This document shows positions 47,735 through 59,016 of a DNA stretch of 64,000 bases, piece after piece (position 1 is the stretch's first letter; every line of letters starts with the position of its first letter). The stretch is from Streptomyces sp. NBC_00414. GTDB lineage: Bacteria; Actinomycetota; Actinomycetes; Streptomycetales; Streptomycetaceae. The stretch spans positions 8,494,001 to 8,558,000 of the forward strand of contig NZ_CP107935.1 in assembly GCF_036038375.1 (NCBI RefSeq), read 5' to 3'. A program made the translations under genes and the position numbers. Below the pieces are notes generated by a model. The model worked only from the letters and a program-made list of their open reading frames with translations, did not search any database and was not told the origin of the DNA.

Positions 47735-48610
47735 ATGACCAGCGCACACCACCTGCCCGCGGGCAAGGCCGCGAGCGGCCCGTACGCCGTGGACGTCACC
47801 CCGGAGAGCGCGGGCTGGGACCACTCCAGCCTCCGTGTCCTCGAACTGCCGCCCGGCGGCACGCACCTGTTCACCGCCGGGGACAGCGAGTGGATCGTCA
47901 CCTCGCTCGGCGGCGGCTGCACCGTCGCCGTCACGGACGACTACGGCCAGGACGAGTTCGTACTGCACGGCCGCCCGGACGTATTCAGCGGCGTCAGCGA
48001 CTTCGTCTATGTGCCCAGGGACGCGACCGCGGCCCTCACCTCCCACGAGGGCGGCCGCTTCGCGCTCACCGGGGCCCGCTGCGAGCGCCGCCTGCCCGCC
48101 CGCTACGGCCCCGCCGAGTCCGTGCCCGTCGAACTGCGCGGCAGCGGCAACTGCTCCCGCAAGGTGCACAACTTCGGCGCGGCCGGGGTCTTCGAGTGCG
48201 ACAAGCTCATCGCGGTCGAGGTGATCACCCCCGGCGGCAACTGGTCCTCGTACCCGCCGCACAAGCACGACGAGAACCGGCCGGGCGAGGAGTCCGAGCT
48301 GGAGGAGATCTACTACTTCGAGATCGCCGACCACGAGGGCACCCCCGGGCTCGGCTACCAACGCGTCTCGCCCTCCGGCAACGGCGGCGGCACGGACGTG
48401 CTCGCCGAGGTCCGCGGCGGAGACGTCGTCCTCATCCCGGACGGCTGGCACGGCCCCTCGATCGCCTCGCCCGGCCACGACATGTACTACCTCAACGTCA
48501 TGGCGGGCCCCGGCGCCGACCGGGCCTGGTTGATCTGCGACCACCCCGACCACGCCTGGATCCGCGACACCTGGCCGAGCCAGCCGGTCGACCCCCGGCT
48601 GACCTCCTGA
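47735..48610 (+). CDS. iolB: 5-Deoxy-glucuronate isomerase
   Basis: A 291-residue bicupin isomerase converting 5-deoxy-glucuronate to 5-dehydro-2-deoxygluconate. Metal-binding motifs are SSYPPHKHDENRPGEESELE (two His and Glu) and DVVLIPDGWHGPSIASPGHD (His), with LEEIYYFEI between, as in the family. Length is standard. It lies 43 bases after the aldolase with GGAAGGA before the ATG. Confidence 0.95.
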   Translation: MTSAHHLPAGKAASGPYAVDVTPESAGWDHSSLRVLELPPGGTHLFTAGDSEWIVTSLGGGCTVAVTDDYGQDEFVLHGRPDVFSGVSDFVYVPRDATAALTSHEGGRFALTGARCERRLPARYGPAESVPVELRGSGNCSRKVHNFGAAGVFECDKLIAVEVITPGGNWSSYPPHKHDENRPGEESELEEIYYFEIADHEGTPGLGYQRVSPSGNGGGTDVLAEVRGGDVVLIPDGWHGPSIASPGHDMYYLNVMAGPGADRAWLICDHPDHAWIRDTWPSQPVDPRLTS

Positions 48611-48652
48611 CCTCCGTCCACCCCGCCACCTCCGCATCCGAGTGAGGAACCG

Positions 48653-50551
48653 ATGAGCCGCTCCACCCTCCGCCTGACCGTCGCCCAGGCACTGGTGCGT
48701 TTCCTGGCCGCGCAGTACACCGAACGCGACGGCGAACGGCACCGGCTGATCGCCGGTACCTGGGGGATCTTCGGCCACGGCAACGTGGCGGGCCTCGGCC
48801 AGGCGCTCCTGGAGGCCGGCGAGGAGATCATGCCCTTCCACCAGGGCCGCAACGAACAGGCCATGGTGCACGCCGCGGTCGGTTACGCCCGCCAGCTCAA
48901 CCGGCTCTCCGCCCAGGCCGTCACCACCTCCATCGGCCCCGGCGCGACCAACCTCGTCACCGGCGCGGCCCTGGCCACGGTCAACCGCCTGCCCGTGCTG
49001 CTCCTGCCCGGCGACTACTTCGCGACCCGCGTCGCCGACCCGCTGCTCCAGCAACTGGAGCACCCGGTCGAGGCCGACCTGTCCGTCAACGACACCCTGC
49101 GCCCGGTCTCCCGCTACTTCGACCGCGTCCACCGCCCCGAGGCGCTCATCCCCTCGGCCCTCAACGCGATGCGGGTGCTCGCCGACCCCGTCGACACCGG
49201 CGCTGTCACCCTCGCCCTGCCGCAGGACGTCCAGGCCGAGGCGTACGACTGGCCCGAGGAGTTCTTCGCCGAGCGGACCTGGCACGTGCGCCGCCCGGCG
49301 CCCGAACAGGCCGAGCTGGCCGCCGCGGTGGAAGCCGTACGCGGCTCCCGGCGCCCCCTGATCGTCGCGGGCGGCGGAGTCCACCACAGCGAGGCCGAGC
49401 CGGCCCTCAAGGCGTTCGTCGAGGCCACCGGCATCCCGGTCGCGTCCACCCAGGCGGGCAAGGGCTCGCTGCGCCACGACCACCCCGCCGACGTCGGCGG
49501 CATCGGCCACACCGGCACCGCGGTCGCCGACGACCTGGCCCGCACCGCCGACCTGGTCATCGGCGTCGGCACCCGCTACACGGACTTCACCACCGCCTCC
49601 GGCACGCTGTTCCAGGAGCCGGGCGTCCGGTTCGTGAACCTCAACGTCGCCGCCTTCGACGCGCACAAGCTCAGCGCGCGGACCCTGGTAGCCGACGCCC
49701 GCGCCGGTCTGGATGCCCTCACCGAGGCGCTCTCCGGCCACCGCGTGGACGAGGCGTACGAGGCCGAGTACCGCGCCGGCAAGGAGCGCTGGGAGCAGGT
49801 CGTCGACTCGGTCTACCGGGCCGACGACGAGCACGCCGTCCCCACCCAGACGCAGGTCCTCGGCGCCCTGGACTCCGTGGTCGGCGACGACGACGTGGTG
49901 ATCAACGCGGCCGGCTCGCTCCCCGGCGACCTGCACAAGCTCTGGCGTGCGCGCAGTCCTCGCCAGTACCACCTGGAGTACGGCTACTCCTGCATGGGCT
50001 ACGAGATCCCGGCCGGCATCGGCGTCCAGCAGGCCGCCCCGGGCACGCCCGTCTGGTCGCTGGTCGGCGACGGCACGTACCTCATGATGCCGACCGAGAT
50101 CGTCACGGCCGTCCAGGAGGGACTGCCCGTCAACCTGGTGCTGATCCAGAACCACGGTTACGCGTCCATCGGCGGCCTCTCCGAGGCGGTCGGCGCCGAG
50201 CGCTTCGGCACCGCCTACCGCTACCGCGTCTGGGGGTCCCCCCGGACGAAGTCTGGGGGAGGCTCCTTCACCGGCGACCCGTTGCCGGTCGACCTGGCCG
50301 CCAACGCCGCCAGTCTCGGCATGGACGTCCTGCGCGCCAAGACCGTGCGCGAACTGCGCGACGCCCTGGCCACCGCTCGCGCGTCAGACCGGCCGACGTG
50401 TGTGTACGTCGAGACCGACCCGACGCCCACCGCGCCCGGCGCCGAGGCCTGGTGGGACGTACCGGTCGCCGAGGTCGCCTCCCGCGAGGCCGCCACCAGT
50501 GCCCGCGCGACCTACGACGAGCAGATCGCCGACCGCCGCCGCCACCTCTGA
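48653..50551 (+). CDS. iolD: 3D-(3,5/4)-trihydroxycyclohexane-1,2-dione hydrolase
   Basis: A 632-residue thiamine-diphosphate enzyme that opens the cyclic diketone to 5-deoxy-glucuronate. The cofactor Glu is Glu68 in FHQGRNEQAMVHAA, the middle domain carries the FAD-less Rossmann fold, and the diphosphate/Mg motif begins LVGDGTYLMMPTEIVTA. Near residue 525 the sequence is interrupted by WGSPRTKSGGGS, encoded by a copy of a repeated Streptomyces element (50228-50260). The flanks continue normally into GDPLPVDLAANAASLG, so the frame is kept; effect on activity is unknown. GAGGAA precedes the ATG. Confidence 0.94.
   Translation: MSRSTLRLTVAQALVRFLAAQYTERDGERHRLIAGTWGIFGHGNVAGLGQALLEAGEEIMPFHQGRNEQAMVHAAVGYARQLNRLSAQAVTTSIGPGATNLVTGAALATVNRLPVLLLPGDYFATRVADPLLQQLEHPVEADLSVNDTLRPVSRYFDRVHRPEALIPSALNAMRVLADPVDTGAVTLALPQDVQAEAYDWPEEFFAERTWHVRRPAPEQAELAAAVEAVRGSRRPLIVAGGGVHHSEAEPALKAFVEATGIPVASTQAGKGSLRHDHPADVGGIGHTGTAVADDLARTADLVIGVGTRYTDFTTASGTLFQEPGVRFVNLNVAAFDAHKLSARTLVADARAGLDALTEALSGHRVDEAYEAEYRAGKERWEQVVDSVYRADDEHAVPTQTQVLGALDSVVGDDDVVINAAGSLPGDLHKLWRARSPRQYHLEYGYSCMGYEIPAGIGVQQAAPGTPVWSLVGDGTYLMMPTEIVTAVQEGLPVNLVLIQNHGYASIGGLSEAVGAERFGTAYRYRVWGSPRTKSGGGSFTGDPLPVDLAANAASLGMDVLRAKTVRELRDALATARASDRPTCVYVETDPTPTAPGAEAWWDVPVAEVASREAATSARATYDEQIADRRRHL
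50228..50260 (+). repeat. In-frame repeat insertion in iolD
   Basis: GTCTGGGGG occurs at 50228-50236 and 50251-50259, with the inverted GGGGGT-CCCCCC and the spacer GGACGAA between. This palindromic GGGGGTCCCCC...CTGGGGGAG motif is one I recognise from many Streptomyces genomes, where it inserts in genes as SPRTKSGGG-type peptides. Here it adds about 11 residues to IolD. Confidence 0.65.
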
Positions 50552-50597
50552 TCCCGCCCCCCCCGCTCGCCCCGCTCATGAAAAGGACCGGCACCGC

Positions 50598-52094
<1,497 letters not shown>

Positions 52095-52144
52095 CGCTCC
52101 GACGCACACCACGTACGCACGTACATCCGATGGGAGGGGCACGA

Positions 52145-52927
52145 GTGGCAGAGACCGGAACCACACGTCCGGCCACCGCCGGGGCCTTCGACCGCCTGGA
52201 GGTCGCCCTGGACCGGGGCAGCCCGATCCCGCTCTACTACCAGCTCGCCCAGCAGCTGGAGTCCGCGATCGAGCACGGGGCGCTCGCCCCGGGCGACCTG
52301 CTGGGCAACGAGGTGGACATCGCCGCGCGGCTCGGCCTGTCCCGGCCCACCGTCCGCCAGGCGATCCAGTCCCTGGTGGAGAAGGGCCTGCTGGTACGCC
52401 GCCGGGGCATCGGCACCCAGGTGGTGCACAGCCAGGTCCGGCGCTCACTGGAACTGAGCAGCCTGTACGACGACCTCGCCGCCGCCGGACAGAGCCCGGG
52501 CACCCAGGTGCTGCGCAACGAGATCGAGTCGGCCTCGGCGGAGGTCGCCGCGGCCCTCGGCATCCCCGAGGGCCGGGACGTCATCGTGCTCGAACGGCTG
52601 CGCTACACCCATGGCGAACCCGTGGCCCACCTCCGCAACCACCTGCCCGCGGCCCTCCTCGACCTGGACACCGAAAGGCTGGAGGCGACCGGCCTCTACC
52701 GGTTGATGAAGGCCGCGGGAATCACCCTGCACAGCGCCCACCAGACCGTGGGCGCCCGCAGCGCCACCGCGGAGGAGGGCGCTCTGCTCGACGAGCCCGC
52801 GGGAGCCGCACTGCTCACCATGCGGCGCACGGCCTACGACGACACCGGGCGGGCCGTGGAGTACGGGACCCACGTCTACCGGGCGACCCGCTACACCTTC
52901 GACTTCCAGTTGCTCGTCCGCCCCTGA
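52145..52927 (+). CDS. iolR: GntR/HutC family regulator of the iol genes
   Basis: A 260-residue regulator. The winged helix is PLYYQLAQQLESAIEHGALA then NEVDIAARLGLSRPTVRQAI and LVEKGLLVRRRGIGTQVV. A UTRA ligand domain follows from about residue 110 (EGRDVIVLERLRYTHGEPVA; AVEYGTHVYRATRYTFDF). GTG 52145 has GGGAGGGG 5 bases upstream; an ATG at 52130 is in frame. Its place at the end of the iol operon makes it the likely repressor acting on the 64-bp palindrome between the two iol operons. Confidence 0.9.
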   Translation: MAETGTTRPATAGAFDRLEVALDRGSPIPLYYQLAQQLESAIEHGALAPGDLLGNEVDIAARLGLSRPTVRQAIQSLVEKGLLVRRRGIGTQVVHSQVRRSLELSSLYDDLAAAGQSPGTQVLRNEIESASAEVAAALGIPEGRDVIVLERLRYTHGEPVAHLRNHLPAALLDLDTERLEATGLYRLMKAAGITLHSAHQTVGARSATAEEGALLDEPAGAALLTMRRTAYDDTGRAVEYGTHVYRATRYTFDFQLLVRP

Positions 52928-53001
52928 CCCGTCGGCCCTTCCGCCCCTGATCGGATGCGGTTGCCGGGCTCGAAGGCCCTTCCCGGCGGTACGTTGGGCC
53001 C

Positions 53002-53018
53002 GTGCACCATGGGTGCAC
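53002..53018. promoter_or_regulatory. Palindrome upstream of the SpoIIE-type gene
   Basis: GTGCACC-ATG-GGTGCAC, a perfect 7-bp inverted repeat 48 bases before the GTG at 53067. Either an operator or a leader hairpin. Confidence 0.4.
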
Positions 53019-53066
53019 CGAGCGTGGCGCACGGGAAGACCACTCCCAGCGACGGAGAGGGTCAGG

Positions 53067-55547
53067 GTGTCGACGAGCGAGGAGAGCGGCGGGGCGGCGC
53101 GTCGGTTCGACGTGTCGGACGCCGCGGTGGTGCTGCTGGACGCCCACGTGGCGGTGTCCGGCTGGACCGCGGACGCCGAACGGCTGTTCGGCTACCGCGG
53201 CGCCGAGGCCGTGGGCCGTTCGGCGGCGGACCTGCTGATGCCCGAGGACGCCGCGCGCCTGCCCGGCCTGGCCCGCCGGTGTGTGCGGGACGGCCGCTGG
53301 ACCGGGCTCCTCGCGGTGCGCCACCGGGACGGCCACCCGGTCGTCGCCACCGTACGGGTGCTGCCCGCCGTCGAGGCGGCGGACGGCCCGCGCCGCTGGG
53401 TGGCCCTGGCCGCCGACACGGCGGGCACCCCGGGCTGGGGCATGAGCCGCGGGGTGCTGGAGCGGATGGCCGCCCACTCGCCGATCGGCATAGCCATCGT
53501 CGACACCGACCTGCGGTTCGTCTGGTCGAACGCCGCCCTGGAGCAGTTCGGCGGCGGTCCCGGGCGCGCGCGCATCGGCAAACGGCTCGCGGACATACAG
53601 CCCGGCCTGGACGCCGAGGCCCTGGAGGCGGTGATGCGCCAGGTCCTGGAGACCGGTGAGACCGTCGCGGGCTACGAACACGTCGGCACGGTCCGCTCGG
53701 CACCGCACCGGGAGACCGCGCACGCCATGTCCTTCACCCGCCTCGACGACGACCACGGCAACCCGCTCGGCGTGTACTACACCGTCGTCGACGTCACCGA
53801 GCGCTACCGGGCCCGTGACCGCCTCACCCTCCTGGACCAGGCGGGCAAACGCATCGGCCGCACCCTGGACGTCACCAGGACCGCCCAGGAACTGGCCGAT
53901 GTCGCCGTGCCGGGCCTCGCCGACTTCGTCACCGTCGACCTGCTGGAGACCGTCCTCGAAGGCGGCGAACTCGTTCCCGGGCCGATGAACGGGCCGCCCG
54001 GCGGGCCGGACGCCGTGCCGCTGCGCAGGGCGGGCCACCAGTCGGTCGACGAGGGCGTTCCGGAGACCTCCGTCGGTATCGGGCAGGTGGCCCGGTACCT
54101 CGCAGGCGCACCCCCGATCACCGCCCTGACCGGCGGCAGGTCCTGGATCGAGGAACGCCTCGACCCGCCGGCCGGGGAGTGGACCGCCGACCTGCCCCAG
54201 GGCGAGGCCGCCACCTTCCTCGGCCCCGGACCGCACAGCGCGATGATCGTGCCGATCAAGGCGCGCGGCACCACGCTCGGCATCACCACGTTCTTCCGGC
54301 GCCGCCGCAAGGAGCCCTTCGACCACGACGACCTGGTCCTCGCCGAGGAGTTCGTGGCCCGCGCCGCCCTGTGCCTCGACAACGCCCGCCGCTACACCCG
54401 CGAACGCGACGCGGCGCTGGTCCTGCAGCGCCATCTGCTGCCGCACCGGCTCCCCGAACAGGACGCGATGGAGGTCGCCGCCTGCTACCGGCCGGCCGAC
54501 GAGCTGACGGGCCTCGGCGGGGACTGGTTCGACGTCATCCCGCTGTCGGGCGCCCGGGTCGCGCTGGTGGTGGGCGACGTGGTCGGGCACGGCATCGAGG
54601 CCGCCGCCACCATGGGCCGGCTGCGCGCCGCCGTGCAGACCCTCGCCGACCTGGATTTGCCGCCCGAGGAGGTGCTGGCCCACCTCGACGACCTGGTCGA
54701 CCGGGCCGGACAGGAGGACGACCCGGAGACGGCGTCCCGCGCCGACGGCGTACAGGCCAGGGGCGCCAGCTGTCTGTACGCCGTGTACGACCCGGTCGGC
54801 GGCCGGCTGTCGATTGCCGCCGCGGGCCACGGTCTGCCCGCCGTCGTCACCCCGGACGGCACGGTGGACTTCCCCGGACTGCCGCCGGGGCCCGAGCTGG
54901 GCGTCGGCGGTCCGCCCTTCGAGTCGGTCGAGCTGTGGCTCGCGGAGGGCAGCGTGCTCGCCCTGTGCACCGACGGCCTGCTCGCCGCCGAGGGGCCCGC
55001 GGGCAGACGGGACGCCGCCGCGGACCGGGAGCGGCTGCGCCGCGTACTCGAACGGCGGGCCCCGGGCCTCGACGACGGCTGCCGGGCCGTGGTGGACGCC
55101 CTGGTCCCGGCGCGCCCGCCGGACGACGTGGTGCTGCTGATGGCCCGTGCCCGCCGCCTGCCCGCGGACCGGGTGGTCTCCTGGGAACTGCCCGGTGACC
55201 GGGCCTCGGTCGCCGAGGTCCGCAAGCGCACCTCGCGCCAGCTGTGCGAATGGGGTCTCGACGAGCTGACCTTCACGACCGAACTCGTCGTCAGCGAGCT
55301 GTTCACCAACGCGATCCGGCACGCGAACGGCCCGATCAGGCTGCGGCTGATCATGTCGAGGACCCTGGTCTGCGAGGTGTGGGACGCCAGCCCCACGGCG
55401 CCGCACCTGCGCCATCCGAAGACCACCGACGAGGGTGGCCGCGGCCTCTTCCTGATCTCCCAGTGCACTCAGCGCTGGGGGACCCGCTACACCCAGGACG
55501 GCAAGATCATCTGGACCGAGCAGTCGCTGGCCGGTCCGTCGATCTGA
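53067..55547 (+). CDS. PAS-PAS-GAF-SpoIIE phosphatase-HATPase signalling protein
   Basis: An 826-residue protein in five parts. Two PAS domains (about 10-115 and 125-260, with RLFGYRGAEAVGRSAADLLM and HSPIGIAIVDTDLRFVWSN) come first, then a GAF domain (about 265-455). The PP2C/SpoIIE serine phosphatase follows (about 470-700; GGDWFDVIPLSGARVALVVG and LALCTDGLL with metal Asp). A C-terminal anti-sigma-type ATPase ends the protein (ELVVSELFTNAIRHANGPIR, GRGLFLI). Such proteins both dephosphorylate anti-anti-sigma factors and may phosphorylate them. GTG 53067 follows GAGAGGG. The signal sensed is unknown. Its stop begins a 9-bp triplicate repeat. Confidence 0.93.
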   Translation: MSTSEESGGAARRFDVSDAAVVLLDAHVAVSGWTADAERLFGYRGAEAVGRSAADLLMPEDAARLPGLARRCVRDGRWTGLLAVRHRDGHPVVATVRVLPAVEAADGPRRWVALAADTAGTPGWGMSRGVLERMAAHSPIGIAIVDTDLRFVWSNAALEQFGGGPGRARIGKRLADIQPGLDAEALEAVMRQVLETGETVAGYEHVGTVRSAPHRETAHAMSFTRLDDDHGNPLGVYYTVVDVTERYRARDRLTLLDQAGKRIGRTLDVTRTAQELADVAVPGLADFVTVDLLETVLEGGELVPGPMNGPPGGPDAVPLRRAGHQSVDEGVPETSVGIGQVARYLAGAPPITALTGGRSWIEERLDPPAGEWTADLPQGEAATFLGPGPHSAMIVPIKARGTTLGITTFFRRRRKEPFDHDDLVLAEEFVARAALCLDNARRYTRERDAALVLQRHLLPHRLPEQDAMEVAACYRPADELTGLGGDWFDVIPLSGARVALVVGDVVGHGIEAAATMGRLRAAVQTLADLDLPPEEVLAHLDDLVDRAGQEDDPETASRADGVQARGASCLYAVYDPVGGRLSIAAAGHGLPAVVTPDGTVDFPGLPPGPELGVGGPPFESVELWLAEGSVLALCTDGLLAAEGPAGRRDAAADRERLRRVLERRAPGLDDGCRAVVDALVPARPPDDVVLLMARARRLPADRVVSWELPGDRASVAEVRKRTSRQLCEWGLDELTFTTELVVSELFTNAIRHANGPIRLRLIMSRTLVCEVWDASPTAPHLRHPKTTDEGGRGLFLISQCTQRWGTRYTQDGKIIWTEQSLAGPSI

Positions 55548-55571
55548 GCGGGCTGAACGGGCTGAGCGGGC
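55545..55571. repeat. 9-bp tandem triplicate starting at the stop codon
   Basis: TGAGCGGGC-TGAACGGGC-TGAGCGGGC: the stop of the SpoIIE-type gene is the first TGA, and two further in-frame TGA codons follow at 9-base intervals. Confidence 0.85.
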
Positions 55572-55753
55572 GGCATGGCACGGACACGTTCCCCGCGCTT
55601 CCGTCGGTGTCATATTTTCTGCCGACAGTGGCGCCTAACGGACCGTCAAGTCACTTTTGTCGCATAGTGCGTCCGGAGGGCGAACCAGGACGGCCGCCCG
55701 CGCGCCCCGCGGTTCACCTCCTCGTGTCCGCACCCGACGAGGAGTGACGCCTC

Positions 55754-58246
55754 ATGTCCGACCCTGTCTCCCGGCGGTCCGTGTGCCGGCGGCCCATGTC
55801 CCGGCGGTCCGCCCTGCGCCTGCTGGGCGGCGCGACCGCGGTGGCCCTCGCCGCCACCACCGGCAGCTCCGCCCCCGCCCGGGCGGCCACGCGGGAGCCG
55901 GCCGCGGGCCCCCGCGTCGAGGGCCTGCTCGTCCGGCTCACCCTGGACGAGAAGATCTCCCTGCTGCACGGCGCCACCGACCCGAAGTCCTTGGGCCAGG
56001 CCGGCTACGTCCCCGGTGTGGAACGGCTCGGCATCCCGCCCCTGCGCCTCGCCGACGGCCCCGCCGGTGTCCGGGTGAAGCAGCGCGCCACCGCCCTGCC
56101 CGCGCCCGTCCTGCTCGCCTCCGCCTTCGACCCCGACCTGGCCCGCCGCTACGGCCGGGTCATCGGCCACGAGGGCCGCGCACTGGGCCAGGACGTGCTG
56201 CTCTCCCCGATGGTCAACCTCGTCCGCACCCCGTACGCGGGCCGGAACTTCGAGACCTTCAGCGAGGACCCGCTGCTCTCCGCCGACCTCGTCGCCGAGG
56301 AGATCAAGGGCATCCAGGGCGAGGGACTCATCGCGACCGTCAAGCACTACGCGATGAACAACCAGGAGAAGGACCGCGAGACCGTCGACGTCCGGGTCGA
56401 CGAGCAGACCCTCAACGAGGTCGAACTGCGCGGCTTCGAGGCCGCCGTCGGCGCCGGCGCCCGCGCCGCCATGGGCGCCTACAACAAGGTCAACGGCGTC
56501 TACGCCTGCGAGAACGCGGAACTCCTCACCGGCATCCTGCGCGACCGCTGGGGCTTCGAGGGCTGGGTGATGACCGACTGGTACGCCGCCCACAGCACCG
56601 TCGCCTCGCTCACCGCGGGCCTCGACATGGAGATGCCGAACAGCAGGTACTTCGGTGCCGCCCTGAAGACGGCGGTCCGGGACGGCGGCGTCTCGGAGGA
56701 GTACGTCGACCGGGCCGTACGCCGCGTCCTCACCGCGATGGACGACTTCGGCCTGCTCGACGGCAGCGCCCCGCCCCGCCCGCGCCGCGACCCGGCGGCG
56801 GGCGCGGCCGTCGCCCTGGAGGTCGCCAAGGCGGGCGCCACCCTCCTGCACAACAGGAGCGCCGCCCTGCCCCTCACCGGCGAGGCCGCCCGCAGCATCG
56901 CCGTCGTCGGCCCCACCGGCTCCCTGCCCTTCGTCAGCGGCGGCGGCAGCGCCCACGTCGTCCCCGACCACGCCGACAGCCCGCTCGACGCCATCAGGTC
57001 CCGCGCGGGCCAGGGCGCCCGGGTCTCGTACGCACTCGGCGAGGACCTGTACGGCAAACCCCTCCCGAAGAGGGCGCTCTCGGCGGGCATCAGCCCCGAG
57101 GCCCAGCGGGTCGCCGCCGGGAAGACCTGGACGTACGACGGAACGCTCACCGTCGGGGACGCCGACGAGTGGACCTTCGTCGTTCACTACTCCGGTACGC
57201 GGCCCAAGGTGCTCCTGGACGGAACGGAACTCTTCCCGGTGGTGGCCGGGCTCGCCGAGCAGTTCGCCGGCGGACTGGTGTCGGCCGCCCCCGACGGCCT
57301 CGCGGTACGGCGCAAGACCCTCGACCTCACCGCAGGCAGGCACCGGATCGAGATCACCGCGAAGGGCGGGGACACGGGGCAGACGTTCCGGCTGCGGCGC
57401 GTCACCGGCGCGACCCGCGCCCAGGACGTGGCCGAGGCCGTGCGGGCCGCGTCCGCCGCGCACAGCGTCGTCCTCTTCGCGTACGAGGACGCCACCGAGA
57501 ACCAGGACCGCACGACCCTCGCGCTCCCCGGCCACCAGCCGCGTCTGATCGAGGCGGTGACCGAGGCGAACCCGCGCACGACCGTCGTCCTCAACACCTC
57601 GTCCTCGACCGCGATGCCGTGGCTGGAGCGCACCGCCGCCGTGCTGCAGATGTACTACCCGGGCCAGGAGGGCGCGGCGGCCACCGCCGCCGTCCTGTTC
57701 GGCGACTGCGACCCCGGCGGACGCCTCACCCAGTCCTTCCCGCTCGACGACGACCACCACCCCGTGGCCGGCGAACCACGCCGCTACCCGGGCGTGAGCG
57801 GCGTCGAGGAGTACTCCGAGGGCATCCACGCCGGCTACCGCTGGTACGACGCCAAGGGCGTACGGCCGCTGTTCCCGTTCGGGCACGGACTCTCGTACAC
57901 CTCCTTCGTGTACGAGGACCTGGCGGTGGAACGGACCGGGGACGGGCTGGACGTCGCCTTCACCGTGCGGAACACGGGGCGGCGGGACGGCGTCGACATC
58001 CCGCAGGTCTATGTGGGCCCCTCGCCGGACCTCAGGGTCGAGCGGGCGGTACGGGTGCTGAGCGGCTACCGGCGGCTCGCGCTGGCGGCGGGGGAGTCGC
58101 GCAGGATCACCGTGCCCGTCGACGAACGCACGCTCTCCTCGTGGGACGCGCGCCGGCACGACTGGGTGCTCGGCACCGGGCGGCGGACCGTGTGGGTCGG
58201 GGCCTCGTCGCGTGACCTGCGACTCAGGACGACGGCGGCCGTGTGA
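55754..58246 (+). CDS. Tat-exported GH3 beta-glucosidase-type glycosidase
   Basis: An 830-residue glycoside hydrolase family 3 enzyme. The N-terminus has a twin-arginine signal (SRRSALRLLGG) with an ARAAT cleavage region near residue 45. The (beta/alpha)8 domain includes LADGPAGVRV, KHYAMNNQE and the nucleophile Asp275 in WVMTDWYAAH. A PA14-like insert (about residues 450-560; GTLTVGDADEWTFVVHYSG) follows, then the second GH3 domain and a C-terminal fibronectin-III-like domain. It would release glucose or other sugars from oligosaccharides outside the cell. Linkage specificity unknown; no transporter adjoins. Confidence 0.94.
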   Translation: MSDPVSRRSVCRRPMSRRSALRLLGGATAVALAATTGSSAPARAATREPAAGPRVEGLLVRLTLDEKISLLHGATDPKSLGQAGYVPGVERLGIPPLRLADGPAGVRVKQRATALPAPVLLASAFDPDLARRYGRVIGHEGRALGQDVLLSPMVNLVRTPYAGRNFETFSEDPLLSADLVAEEIKGIQGEGLIATVKHYAMNNQEKDRETVDVRVDEQTLNEVELRGFEAAVGAGARAAMGAYNKVNGVYACENAELLTGILRDRWGFEGWVMTDWYAAHSTVASLTAGLDMEMPNSRYFGAALKTAVRDGGVSEEYVDRAVRRVLTAMDDFGLLDGSAPPRPRRDPAAGAAVALEVAKAGATLLHNRSAALPLTGEAARSIAVVGPTGSLPFVSGGGSAHVVPDHADSPLDAIRSRAGQGARVSYALGEDLYGKPLPKRALSAGISPEAQRVAAGKTWTYDGTLTVGDADEWTFVVHYSGTRPKVLLDGTELFPVVAGLAEQFAGGLVSAAPDGLAVRRKTLDLTAGRHRIEITAKGGDTGQTFRLRRVTGATRAQDVAEAVRAASAAHSVVLFAYEDATENQDRTTLALPGHQPRLIEAVTEANPRTTVVLNTSSSTAMPWLERTAAVLQMYYPGQEGAAATAAVLFGDCDPGGRLTQSFPLDDDHHPVAGEPRRYPGVSGVEEYSEGIHAGYRWYDAKGVRPLFPFGHGLSYTSFVYEDLAVERTGDGLDVAFTVRNTGRRDGVDIPQVYVGPSPDLRVERAVRVLSGYRRLALAAGESRRITVPVDERTLSSWDARRHDWVLGTGRRTVWVGASSRDLRLRTTAAV

Positions 58247-58359
58247 GCGCCCGACGCGTCTCCGGGCCGGGGGCGTGAACCGGTAGGCTTCCCGGCGTGC
58301 GCGCGACCGAGCGCACGCCGGGCCCGGCCCGGACCGCGTTGCATGGGGAGGAACCGGCG

Positions 58360-59016
58360 TTGCACGTCCAGGAGTGGCTAGAGACCGTGCCTGCGGTCAG
58401 CATCTACGCGCTGGTGGGCCTGGTCATCGGCCTGGAGAGCCTGGGCATTCCGCTGCCGGGCGAGATCATCCTCGTCTCCTCGGCGCTGCTCGCCTCCCAG
58501 CACGGTGACATCAACCCCGTCATCCTCGGCGCCTGCGCGACCGCCGGAGCCATCATCGGGGACTCCATCGGCTACGCCATCGGCCGCAAGGGCGGACGCC
58601 CGCTGCTGGCCTGGCTGGGCGCGAAGTTCCCCAAGCACTTCGGCGAGGGCCATATCGCCACCGCCGAGCGGTCCTTCGAGAAGTGGGGCATGTGGGCCGT
58701 CTTCTTCGGCCGTTTCATCGCCCTGCTGCGGATCTTCGCGGGCCCGCTCGCGGGTGTGCTGCGCATGCCGTACTGGAAGTTCCTGATCGCCAACGTCCTC
58801 GGCGGCATCGTCTGGGCGGGCGGCACCACGGCGGTCATCTACTACGTGGGCGTGGTCGCCGAGTCCTGGCTCAAGCGCTTCTCCTGGCTCGGCCTGGTCC
58901 TCGCCGTCCTCATCGGCGTCGCCTCCATGCTGATCATGAAGCGCAAGGCAAAGAGGATGACGGCGGAGCGCGAGCCGGAGACGCCCCTGCCGGAGCCGGT
59001 CCCCGCAACAGACTGA
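58360..59016 (+). CDS. dedA: DedA family membrane protein
   Basis: A 218-residue membrane protein with about five hydrophobic segments. Family motifs are GIPLPGEIILVSSALLAS, GDSIGYAIGRKGGRPLLA and VFFGRFIALLRIFAGPLAGV (FGRxxPxxR-like region with two functional Arg), then NVLGGIVWAGGTTAVIYYVG. DedA proteins are implicated in lipid carrier recycling and membrane homeostasis. TTG 58360 is preferred because GGAGGA lies 7 bases before it and matches the family N-terminus; a GTG at 58297 would add 21 residues. Confidence 0.92.
   Translation: MHVQEWLETVPAVSIYALVGLVIGLESLGIPLPGEIILVSSALLASQHGDINPVILGACATAGAIIGDSIGYAIGRKGGRPLLAWLGAKFPKHFGEGHIATAERSFEKWGMWAVFFGRFIALLRIFAGPLAGVLRMPYWKFLIANVLGGIVWAGGTTAVIYYVGVVAESWLKRFSWLGLVLAVLIGVASMLIMKRKAKRMTAEREPETPLPEPVPATD

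Noticed and set aside
55646..58159. Long minus-strand open frame opposite the GH3 gene
   Set aside because: Shadow of the GH3 coding frame; composition is Val/Gly/Arg-rich with no recognisable domain.
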